A stretch of DNA of 64,000 bases, taken from assembly GCA_036172665.1 (NCBI GenBank), contig CM069872.1:58948101-59012100 (forward strand). The letters are read 5' to 3'. The position numbers were made by a program, and so were the translations under genes. Each line of letters opens with the position of its first letter. The stretch's first letter is position 1. The DNA is from Prosopocoilus inquinatus (Eukaryota; Arthropoda; Insecta; Coleoptera; Lucanidae). Positions 54,732 to 64,000 of this stretch are shown here, one piece after another. The notes under the pieces are model-generated. The model did not search any database and was not told the DNA's origin. It worked only from the letters and a program-made list of their open reading frames with translations.

Positions 54732-55328
54732 AGAAAGGATAGAATAAGAAATTCCATCATCAGAGGAAAGCTGGAAACAAAATCAAGAATCAAGTCAATG
54801 CACAAACAAAGATACAAGATGGTTTGGGCACGTAGTGAGGAAGACAAGGATACGAAGCCAATCCTTACATAAAGGAGAAGAAAGGAAGACCGAGAAGACC
54901 CTGGATGGAAAGCGTTGACAGGCGAGACACAGAATGAAACAAAATTAAATTGGATGGAACGAGGAGGTATGGAAGAGGAAACCTCAGCCCCAAGAGAATG
55001 TACACCCGAAAAGGTAAAAAGGCGGGAGAGAGAAGGAAAGAAAGGATAGAATAAAAATCTCTATCATTAGAGGAAAGCTGGAAACAAAACCAACCTAATG
55101 TGCAATCAAAAGTAAGACGAACGGCCAAGATGGCTTGTAGCTTGTGGCACGTAGTGAGGAAGGCAAGGTGTGCGAAGCCAATCCTTACAGAAAGAAGAAG
55201 AAGAAGAAAGGAAAACCGAGAAGACCCTGCATGGAAAAAGTTGGCAAACGAGGCGTAAAATGAATTAAACAAAGAGTGCAAAATTGAATTGGATGGAACG
55301 AGGAGGTATGGAAGAGGAAACCTCATGC
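54732..55328 (+). pseudogene. Two tandem remnants of the C-terminal end of a non-LTR reverse transcriptase ORF
   Basis: Copy 1 (54732-55039) and copy 2 (55040-55328) share AGAAAGGATAGAATAA, AGAGGAAAGCTGGAAACAAA, GGCACGTAGTGAGGAA, GCCAATCCTTACA, GAGAAGACCCTG and GGATGGAACGAGGAGGTATG. Copy 1 reads RWFGHVVRK and, after a frame change, KKGRPRRPWMESVDR, the pattern (WxGHVxRM ... GRPRxxWxxxV) found near the end of the second ORF of many animal LINEs. Copy 2 is more damaged (AAG expansion at 55194-55210). Period 308 bp. Not functional. Confidence 0.75.
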
Positions 55329-57039
55329 AAGGTTCAGTCCTCCCGAGGCCCTTAAGCTTTGCTATCGGTCGTCTGCTTCTGAAAACTAGCTCGGGGCAGC
55401 TGATTGTCTTCTACAGCGCTAATTTGCCACCTACCGTTTTTCGTTAACTATTCAGGAGATAAACTAAACTCATTCAGGTGGTAGTTTTCGTAAAACTGAA
55501 AGGTGTTTTTTGGACAGATATTTTCTCCCATCGAGGTCACCAACTTATCGCAGAATGCAAAAGGAATTAATTGAAGTTTCTCTTCCAAAAACTGAAGCAA
55601 CAACCATCATCCAATTAAGACGTGCTTCGCCGCTCAAATTGATTACTCGTGTTGTGCGTAAATCGCTCGCACGTTATCGTTTACGCATTCGGTATTAAGT
55701 TCATCTACCCATCATCAATTACGAGTTCGCTTTCGTAAATGGTTTCACGCGTAGTTGCGATTACCTCCCGACTCACGCACACGCGAACATGCAACAACCA
55801 TCACCGTCGCTACACAATTCGCCTACAATTCGCCTCCATCATCTGAGCGCAATCAACGCTTCGCCCTTAATTGAGTCAAAGGGTGTGCGTAAGTGCGCCT
55901 ATTTCCGGTACACGTCACAATGTTTGTAATTTCATAACTGTGGGAGAGAGGGGGAGGGGAGGGGCAGTCTCTTTTTTCGTCGCTCGGTCGCTCATTAAGA
56001 CCCCCTCCCCGGTTCGATTTTAATAAATTTTTAAATTTAAATGTTTTTTTTTTGTTTAATTTTACCGCGCTTAATTATGATTGGGCCTGCGAGTTTTAAT
56101 AAAGTAGTACGACGTCCTTCTCTTCCTCCTCCTCCTCCTCCTCATCCTCCTCCTCCCAGTTGGAGTTGAATAAATCGCGCCGGGCTGCAATTATTCAGAT
56201 TTGCGCGGGGCAAATTAAAACTAAATTTGACTACATTAAATTCGAGCCCGGATCGGATTAACTCTGTTCTTGTATTTTTAATGTATGTCTTAACTAATCC
56301 GAGAGGAGGTAGAGATATTCACCAGAAGTGTTTCCCCTCCTCCTCCTCCTCTTCATCCCCCAGGAAATATAATTATTTGGTATTCCGCGCGGGGATTTCA
56401 TTCTCAACTTCCGATTAAGTAACTCTTTTTTTTTAATTTTATTTTTGTTGGAAATGTTGCGACACGAGTGATTGAGTGAGCGAGTGAGACGTAAACTACT
56501 TAGGAAAAGTGAAAACAATTGCGACGGGGGGGATTACCAACCGCCGTAAAACTTTTACTAACGGCATAAAATTTCACAACACGTTAGCTTCGGAGGAAAG
56601 GTCTTTGCCGATGATGCGATAAAGACATGGCGATATTGACCGTCAAACAGTTCATTTCCGCGCGCGCTGGAAGATAAGAAACGACCCGCTCTTATACACG
56701 CCGCCCGTGTTTTGATCGTGCGGGGGGTAGTAACCGCTTCTATTTCAAAAGTAACGTCCGCTTCCCGAACCAAAATAATAAAAAAAAAACTTCAACTCCT
56801 GTTTGATGTTGGAAAAACCAGGTTTTCTCGATTTAGAAGAAGAAAAAAGAGCTGACCTGGATGATGTCATAGAAGTAAAATAATAATTAAGGGCTGCTAG
56901 TAAAGTTTGAATGAATTTTATAAGGGGTTGTCATAGTGATTCGTCGAATATTCGTCAAATAAATTTATTAGGAAGTTGGAAAGATCGGTCCTAAATGAAT
57001 AATAAGTGTAAGCAAAAGAAATCAATAATTTACTGTACA
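55329..57039. other. Noncoding DNA with G-tract and (TCC)n runs
   Basis: A four-run G-tract at 55942-55964 (GGGAGAGAGGGGGAGGGGAG...) that could form a G-quadruplex. (TCC)n at about 56123-56158 and 56335-56352. No gene recognised. Confidence 0.6.
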
Positions 57040-57095
57040 TTTTTATTAAGGGGGAAGGGATGTAAGCAGCCAAACGTCGAAAATAAGAACTTGGG
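57040..57095 (+). repeat. Family G element, copy 1
   Basis: TTATTAAGGGGGAAGGGATG TAAGCAG, followed by a short variable part and GAAAATAAGAACTT. Matches 63309-63380 best. Related core at 57885 and inverted at 62420. Confidence 0.8.
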
Positions 57096-57609
57096 GAGAA
57101 ACATTGCTTTAAATTTTGAGTGTACGTACGCCTAATTAATGACGACGAGCATGCAAGAGGTACTTCAAAATAAAATAGTACATCATGAAACTTCATGACG
57201 AAAGCTAAGCCAAGCCAAGGCAACAGAAAAACCCCCGCATAAACCTCTTTTCCAGTTTTATACTGCAATACGTGTGCAATTATGTGAAAAATACGTTAAA
57301 GTAGTAAACGTCTCGAACAAGCCGCGCCATCTAAACGAGATTACTGCCCGAGTTTCTTTTTTTTTTTTTTTTTAATAGCAACAACTTCTTAATTACTGGA
57401 ACATGCAGTGGAAACCCGAGGAAATAAAACCCTGCACCGTTCGCTGCTAATAGATTCCGTTTCCGTATTTCATTCCAGCGCTTATTAAATACGCTCTAAT
57501 TTCATTACAACTTAATTCCACGTAAAACTGACGCCGCGCAATCTTAATTCTGTGAGGGGCGGGGGGGGCGGGGGGGCGAGCACGGGAGCTGCAATAAAAA
57601 TTTCATTGG
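57096..57609. other. Noncoding DNA with poly(T) and poly(G) runs
   Basis: T-run at 57358-57373 and a GGGGCGGGGGGGGCGGGGGG tract at 57556-57576. Nothing else. Confidence 0.6.
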
Positions 57610-57815
57610 TCTTCGACAGGTCTCGTTCATTCATTCGCAATAAATTCATTTCGCATAAAATATTTTACTTTTTTTCGACAGCTTTCATTCATTCATTCAT
57701 TCATTCACAATAAATTCATTTCGCATGACGTATCTTTTGATAAAATATTTTGTTTTCGACAGCATTCACAATAAATTCATTTCGCATGACGCATCTTTTG
57801 ATAAAATGTTTTTAT
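57610..57815 (+). repeat. Tandem repeat, ~60-70-bp unit, three copies
   Basis: TTCGACAG(G), a variable (CATT)n, CAATAAATTCATTTCGCAT and GATAAAATATTTT occur near 57613, 57674 and 57756. Copies 2 and 3 include GACG(T/C)ATCTTTTGATAAAA. The (CATT)n length changes between copies. Confidence 0.9.
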
Positions 57816-57884
57816 CTTAGCTTCTTGTGTAATAATCGGAAACCAATCGTCGCAGCCAGCATCGGTTATGTAAACAATACTCTC
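57816..57884. other. Short noncoding spacer
   Basis: Nothing recognised. Confidence 0.4.
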
Positions 57885-57960
57885 GTTAAGGGGGAAGGGA
57901 TGTAATAAGCAGGCCGGAAAGGTAGGTCCGGCATTTAAATACGAAATTTATAATTTTCAC
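57885..57960 (+). repeat. Family G element, copy 2
   Basis: GTTAAGGGGGAAGGGATGTA ATAAGCAG, then CATTTAAATACGAAATTTA, resembling the TTTAAATCCGAAACTTA of copy 3. Confidence 0.8.
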
Positions 57961-59519
57961 ATCATCATCATCATCTTTTCGATGTGATAAACTTTCTCAG
58001 ACGGTGCAAGGAATTTCAATCTCAGTTTCAATCGATTAAAGCGGAATTTATTTAAGAATCTGCGAAAAAAGCGTAGCTCCTTCACACAACGTTAACAATA
58101 AGCGCTCCACTTTAATAATTACGTATGCAAATGAAAAATTTAAGCGTGCACGCCGCCGAAAACCCGATAGGTTTTTATGAAAGCAATTTAAAGTCGGACA
58201 GTCGGTGACAGTTAAATTTCCTCTTTATTTTCATATGACAGCGACAAGCCCGATAATATATCTCCGGCTTAGTAGTAGCATGCTAGCAGCTAACTGTATA
58301 CAGGTATTTGACGCATTGAATCCAATCTCCTGTTAGCATAAACACACCATTTCCCAGTTTAGAAACAATTTCGGCGGCATTACATCACGAATCCCAACAC
58401 TTGCCGTTGTTGTTGTCTATTATTATCATCTTTTTTTCGTTTTCTTTTGGAGTCGCTTTGTGTGCAGCTGTAAATAATTGAAGTCGGCGAATTCGTTCCC
58501 ATAAAACCAGCACGACTTCTGTGCGCAGCGTGATTTTTAGTTCTTAGTTGAGATGTTTTAAATTTCTCGTTTAAGGCACTCCTGAGAGCCTCCTCGCAGA
58601 TAATCGAAACGGAAACCCACCGGGACGTTGGCTGGCCGGCATTAAAAGTTAAACGTTTTAATTTATTGAAAGAACGGGAATATTTCGCACGTAGAGTTTA
58701 TTGAACCTCACGAGACAATTTTGAATTACTTCAGAAGTATACCTATACTGCTTGCGTATAATAAAATTGAAATTGTGAGAGCCCGGATTCTTATCATCAG
58801 TTCTTTCTGTGATTCAGTGCATTTCTTTTAATTAAATTTAATTATCATTGGAAAACACAAATGAGCTGACAGCTTATATAATGAAAGCATTAGTCAGCTT
58901 ACAATGCACCAAGAAACGAGATCATACTAGAGTGTTATGTTAAAAAAAAATGAACAGGCTTGCATTATGCATTGCTTTGCAGAACGAAAAGTATCGTTGA
59001 GTCAGCGGTAAGTCATGAGTTAATGCAGCTCTAGCTTTAGCTACCCACGTTACCCTACATTTAGATCATAATAATTAATACGAGAGATAAGAGAAGAGAA
59101 GAAAGCTCGCCGAGTTCCGAACGTGACTTACAATTAGTCTGTTTAACACGTGTCTTTAAATTTCCTCGGCGTACACTCTTCAAAATTAAAAATTTATTCT
59201 GGCAGTCATTTTCCTGAATTTAATTTAAATAAAGTGTCACTAAGAAGCATCCAAGAGTGGCGAGGGTGTGCCATTCGAGCGATCCGAGGCATGCGATTTG
59301 GAAATCGATTTCTGGCTTTCGACCCGGAAACCAGGGCGCTACTAACAAAGAAATCGAAATTCGACGTCGTGCGGAGCGGAGACGAAAAGGGGTTGAAAAG
59401 TGGTTATTTGGTTTACTAGGTTTAATTATATGTAAGACTTCTCTTAATCTGTCATCCTTTTCCACCTCCGTCTGCACGTCTCACAAAATAATTTGAAACA
59501 AAAAATAAAAAATTAATTG
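57961..59519. other. Noncoding DNA
   Basis: (ATC)n near 57960-57974. The plus frame 59150-59419 (89 codons, GTG start) has no recognised domain. Nothing else. Confidence 0.55.
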
Positions 59520-61560
59520 CAGCAGAAGACTTTTCTTTATATTTATCGATCGACTTTTTCTTTTTCTTGATTCGATTTGACTTTATTTTGTGTCTGAATT
59601 ATCGGTTTGTTCAAACATCTGGTTAAAAATTCATCAACGCTCTCGACTCGATTTGATTTATGTTAATTTGATAGAATTTTTATTATCTTCATCACCGATC
59701 GTCTTTCTTTGAAAATTCCTTATTTGATATTTTTAAAATAATTTCTATCAATTTGTTATCCTTTGTTTTGTTTTTCCTCTTGTTTGAATTAGAATGTTTT
59801 TCATTTTTTTTCTTTCGTTCTGATACTAGTTTACACTTAAATCCCGTCGATAGATTGCCATTCTTGTTTCCTCTTTTTATTTTGCTTTTTAATTATTAAT
59901 TGATAATCCGTTTTCTTTATTTTTTTAATTTTTTAAATCAGTTTGACTCATTGCTGGTTTTATACAATTTTTATTTTCCTAACTCTATCATAATCTTTTC
60001 TTATACACACCTCACTTGATTTTATTTTACTATATTTTTTAAAACAAAAAATCAACCGATCAGCCTTTGTTTCTTGTATCAATCTAGTTTATTTGTTTTG
60101 TTTTTATTTTTTAACTATCAATTGATCACCTATTTTTTTATTTTTATATTGGTTTGATTTTATTTGACGTTATTTATTTATTTATTTATTTACTTTTTAG
60201 TTGTCAATTGATCGTCTTTTGTTTCTTTCCTTTTTTTTCCTTTTGTAGATTTAGGTTTATTTCATTTGACTTTATTTTATTTAATTTTTAATAACATCAG
60301 TGGATCGGCCTTTGTTTTTTGCTTTAATCAACGTTTGTTTTATTTTTACTTTTTAACTATCAATTGATCATTTTGTTTTTTCTTCTTCTTTTTCTTTGCT
60401 TTGATTTTATTTGACATTATTTTTTCTTTTAGTTATCGATTGATCGTCTTTTGTTTCTTTTCGGTTTATTTCTTTTACTGATTTAGGTTTATGTTATTTT
60501 TGTTTCCTCTTTTATTCAATTTCACTTTATTTTGCTTTCTTATGAGTAATTCATAGTCTCTTTTTAAAATTTTTTTAAAATTTTTAAATCAATTTGACTC
60601 ATTGTTAGATTTACACAATATTTATTTTGGTCCTAACTTCATCATCATCCTTTTTTATACCTCACTTGACTTTTTGTTTTATTTAATTTTTAATACAATC
60701 AATCGATCTTTTGTTGTAATCTATTTTGTCTTTCTTTTATTTTTTAACTATCAATTAATCATCTTGGTTATCCTTTTTTCTTTGGTTTGATTTTATTTGA
60801 CCATAATTATTTATTTTTTTAGTTGTCCGTCTTTTGTTCCTTTCTTCTGTTTTCTTTTCTTCCTTTTGCAGATTCAGGTTTATTTAATTCGCCTTCATTT
60901 TATTTAATTTTTAATAAAATCCATGTTTTTTGTTTTAATCAATTTCGTTTGTTTTGTTTTTACTTTTTAACTATCGGTTGATCTTTGGCTTGATTTTATT
61001 TAACATTATGTTTTTTTTAGTTGTCGATTGATCGTCTTTTGTTTATTTCCTGTGTTTTTTCCTTTCACTGATTTAGGTTCATTTTAATTTTGCTCCTTCT
61101 TTTGTACCACTCGACTTTATTTTTATTTTTTAAATTATTAAAAACTGATCGTCGATTTTCTTTAAAATTTTTAAATTCAATTCTTGGTTGTGATAAAATT
61201 CGACAGATTTTACATCGATTTTGAACTTACTGAGTTTCACGTAATTTTTATTTTCGTCTTACGTTTTTCGGCGATCGTCTTTTGTTTTTGTTTGATTCGT
61301 TTTGACTGCATTCTATGTTGATTTTGATAATCAACTGTTCGCCTCCTTTTCATTATTTTATTTTGTTTCTATCTTCTTCGAGTTGAGTATATTTTAAATT
61401 TGTTTTGATAATCAATCGATTGACATTTTTCTCTTTCATTATTTTATTTTCGTTCTACTTTCATCGTCGACGAATTTGACGTGCGCCTTTTGTTTTAGTT
61501 TCGTTCGATTTAACGATCGATTGATCGAGAATCGATTATGGAATAATTCTTTTTCCTAAT
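59520..61560. repeat. T-rich degenerate array, same family as 14940-15800
   Basis: Blocks of TTTTTAACTATCAATTGATC, GATCGTCTTTTGTTT, TTTGATTTTATTTGAC and TTTAGTTGTCGATTGATCG repeat at roughly 100-250 bp with heavy drift over ~2 kb. Strong T on plus, A on minus. Shared with the 15-kb array are GATCGTCTTTTGTTTTTG and CGATTTGATTTTATTT-like blocks. An old, decayed array with strand bias. Confidence 0.85.
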
Positions 61561-62419
61561 TATACTTAGAGGTTTTCGTGTAACCGTCTTGCCTACGCAG
61601 TTTCTTTAAATTAGATCTCCTTTTGTAAGCTATAATATTCTTCTTGCTCCATACTTAATTATCATAATCGAGGCACTTAAAAAGATGATGCGTGTATGTG
61701 TCCGCGCGCACAATTTGTAAATCGTTAGATATTTATCGTGGCTGTACCGCCGAGGATGGCCTCTTTTATAATAACATATTCGGTGTTTTCTCATGATACA
61801 TTTATAATGGTGAGCGCGGCCCCATTCTTCCTATGCCTTGTAATCATGTTGTAGTTAAGAATTTTTCCTGCGCCGTCAGTCGTGACGGACCCATCTCCCG
61901 AATGTCTTCATCTTTTTGTTGTTCTTCGACTTTAATAATGAAGTCATTAGTTCTGCCGTTGCCGTCAAAACGGATTTTAAAATCCATTTCTTGCGCGCTC
62001 GCCTCTCTCTCTCTCTTTCCGTTCGTCTGTTCGCTTCTCTTTCTCTGTTTTCCTCTTGTGCCGCCGCGCGCCGTTTTTTAACCTCGGAGATCATGAAACG
62101 GGCTTCTATTTTTTTGTTCCGTCAGGTGTCTTGTAGCGTAAGCAAAACATGAGAGGATGAGAGACGACATTAAATGTTAGATAGTAGTTTGCTCCGGCGG
62201 TACGAGTAGATTTCGTGCTAATGATAGCTGCCGCTGACAGCCGACCGGTGTTGTTTAATGCCGCAAACATAGTTCGGTTTAGGCGCTTAGAGATAAATCG
62301 TTATTACAATTAAAGTGTTTTCCTTTAATGTTTACTTCAAGCTTCGCCCTTGTACTATTAATTGTTTCAAATGGATGGGTACGTTCCGAATATACTCAAA
62401 ATAATCAAAGAGGAGGCTG
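61561..62419. other. Noncoding DNA
   Basis: Short (TC)n near 62004-62016. Frames there on both strands (61833-62081 plus, 61876-62094 minus) are low-complexity artefacts. Confidence 0.6.
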
Positions 62420-62440
62420 AATTACATCCCTTCCCCCTTA
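62420..62440 (-). repeat. Family G core, inverted copy
   Basis: AATTACATCCCTTCCCCCTT is the reverse complement of the family G head. With copy 3 at 63309 it forms an inverted pair ~890 bp apart. Confidence 0.75.
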
Positions 62441-63308
62441 GTAAAAGCGCTGAATTAATTATTTTATATTTAAGGAATGTAGCCATCAAGAGGATCAATA
62501 GTAGTTATCAATTATAAATTGGTTGCTGGTTATGGCTGTACGTTCCTGAATTTTCGAACGAGTTCTAAAAGCCTAAAAACATTCGGATGCTACAATTGTG
62601 TGTTAAGCTTTAGTTTGTGTCGAAGTATGCAGCGCGTTAATTTAAATAACATTCTTGCACGTAAACGAATCTTAGAAAATTCCGGGTCAACCCCTTCGCT
62701 CTCCATCCCCCCCCCCCCACCCACCCATCAATCCGAGCCATTAAATTCAATCCTGGCCGCGCGAAACGGTTATTGTTGCACCCGAATCGCTCGCTCTCTA
62801 CATATCTCAGGGCGTTTAAATTTCCTAACGACCCCCGTACCGGAATGAATCAGTAGTGCTATTTATACGGGGCACGTCCTGTCTTGTATTTTCTCAAGGG
62901 CTCCGTTCCGCGATGAACCTTTTAATGGGCCCCGCCGAATGTAAAGTCGTAAAGTTTTTTAAGATATTTCGTACGCCGCCGAAATATAAGTGTACAAATT
63001 ACCCGTTTCGGTGGGGTTCTTTATTTTTAACTCGTAAAGTGTTTTCTCATCCGAGTCTCTCGAAATGGGGGCCTCCGCATGTAACCCAGCGAAGGAAGAG
63101 ATAGGACGTGGCCTTATACACCCCACACACCTGTGCTACGTGACACATATAATTTACATGAAATCTTCTTGGCTCACGTAAAAATATAATGCACGTTGCA
63201 TAATCCAAATCCATCCTTACAAATTTAAGCAGAACTAAACTCGCGATGCGAGTAAAGTGGTTCGCAGTTTTAAGTGCAAACCCCGCGCTAATTGATTGAC
63301 TGAATTAT
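62441..63308. other. Noncoding DNA between inverted family G cores
   Basis: C-run at 62708-62718. Plus frames at 62519-62848 and 62856-63104 have non-ATG starts or no recognised domain. No transposase motif seen. Confidence 0.5.
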
Positions 63309-63380
63309 TTTTATTAAGGGGGAAGGGATGTAAGCAGTCATACGTACGTTTTAAATCCGAAACTTACAAATTTGAAACTA
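63309..63380 (+). repeat. Family G element, copy 3
   Basis: TTTTTATTAAGGGGGAAGGG ATGTAAGCAG, then TTTAAATCCGAAACTTAC. Confidence 0.8.
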
Positions 63381-64000
63381 AATTCCTTCACCCTTGCCGT
63401 CGTAAAAACGGGGGTTAAAAAATAAGCAAGAAGGTGTCAGTGCGCAATAAAAATTTCCGTGGAATTCCCGCTAACGCGAACAGAACGGTTTCGGCGCATG
63501 TAAAATATAACCGCGTCAGCTGTACGTGAATTTTACATCGTTCATGTGCCACATAAATAAAATCTCGGCGTCGCCGTCGTCGTCGTTTCGGTCGGTGGTG
63601 GTAGCGAATATCTCGCGCGTATTTGTTACACCTCCAAAAAAAAAAAAAACAAAACGAAGAAAAAAAAGCGCGGCGTTGCGAAATCACCGCGCGGCAGCGT
63701 CGCCCGCCGCCGCCGCCGCCTCAAAGCGTAAAAACTACTCTGAATATTTTATAAGTCGAGTTTAACGTAAAATGTGGCGTGCGCGATACGTGGCCGGGAC
63801 CGGGGAAGAAAGCAACTCTGTGTATGCATTTGTTTTTCCCCCGGAATAGACGTCGTTACGGCTGACAGATACTTTTAGTCTTTCATGAGACTGCAAAACT
63901 GGAACGTTATGGTTGCTTCTCGTTACTTTGTAGACATTCATATTCATAACTGCAAAACAACGCTCTCCTGTCTTAAAAACGAAATACCTAACCTCACTTT
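63381..64000. other. Noncoding DNA with CGTC and CCG strips
   Basis: (CGTC/GTCGTC)n near 63569-63588, A-run 63636-63649 and (CCG)n near 63703-63720. Frames across them on both strands are artefacts. Confidence 0.6.

Noticed and set aside
54865..55326. 153-codon minus frame
   Set aside because: Antisense of the two LINE remnants, whose protein signature is on the plus strand.
59150..59419. 89-codon plus frame
   Set aside because: GTG start, no domain, antisense frame equally open.
1..64000. tRNA genes
   Set aside because: No GGTTCGA-type B box with a matching A box and acceptor stem was found; the GCTGGTTCGGATCACC in the 462-bp repeats lacks a cloverleaf context.
1..64000. CRISPR arrays or bacterial operons
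   Set aside because: The short direct repeats are contiguous tandem arrays without unique equal-length spacers, and nothing suggests a prokaryote.
1..64000. TTAGG telomeric repeat
   Set aside because: No run of two or more TTAGG units in either orientation was noticed.

Overview
This window looks like a repeat-rich, gene-poor stretch of an animal nuclear genome, most probably an arthropod and likely an insect. The reasons are indirect. The DNA is AT-rich with scattered CpG-rich patches and CpG is not obviously depleted. No compact gene array, operon, tRNA or rRNA is visible. The recognisable mobile-element debris (non-LTR reverse transcriptase pieces, a primer-binding site complementary to tRNA-Leu, a Penelope-type hammerhead motif, hAT-like ends) fits an animal genome. 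The species cannot be told from the sequence. Almost all open frames are short, often begin at non-ATG codons and overlap frames on the other strand, so I do not call them genes.

Layout. 1-4.7 kb: mostly unique DNA with two duplicated segments. 4.7-6.2 kb: an AT-rich ~230-bp tandem array. 6.9-8.6 kb: the best protein-coding candidate (minus strand, ATG at 7204, signal peptide, possible splice donor at 7027), next to a CpG-rich block and a degenerate ~110-180-bp repeat. 9.0-9.2 kb: a broken non-LTR reverse transcriptase fragment. 11.4-16.3 kb: a degenerate ATCGAT/TGATCA array, a small 64-bp array, a GAGGAT run, a T-rich degenerate array and a 180-bp duplication. 18.6-19.1 kb: one copy of a dispersed repeat, then a segment with a 3'-end-like AATAAA plus oligo(A). 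21.5-24.3 kb: a 150-bp duplication followed by a ~2.3-kb array of 183-bp (61-codon) units. 27.4-32.8 kb and 38.8-39.5 kb: a composite repeat neighbourhood (families A, B, C and D here) with a solo-LTR-like segment and a tandem pair of tRNA-Leu primer-binding sites in between.

35.3 kb holds a 156-bp tandem duplication with no differences seen. At 43.2 kb is a 40-nt hammerhead ribozyme-like sequence. 44.1-45.2 kb carries 462-bp repeats with a minus-strand open frame. At 46.46-46.79 kb is a perfect 165-bp inverted repeat with a 4-nt centre, followed with no gap by a second small hairpin. 48-55 kb has several short tandem arrays, a dispersed repeat copy and two tandem remnants of the end of a non-LTR reverse transcriptase. 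57-63 kb has four copies of a TTAAGGGGGAAGGGATGTAA motif, a small array and ~2 kb of T-rich degenerate repeat resembling that at 15 kb.

Nothing here shows genes working together. The window reads as intergenic or intronic DNA shaped by tandem duplication, old transposons and perhaps template switching. The most distinctive items are the 165-bp palindrome, the hammerhead-like motif, the doubled primer-binding site, the 61-codon satellite and the unrecognised secreted-protein exon candidate. All repeats were compared by eye, so copy boundaries are approximate to about 5-20 bases unless stated.
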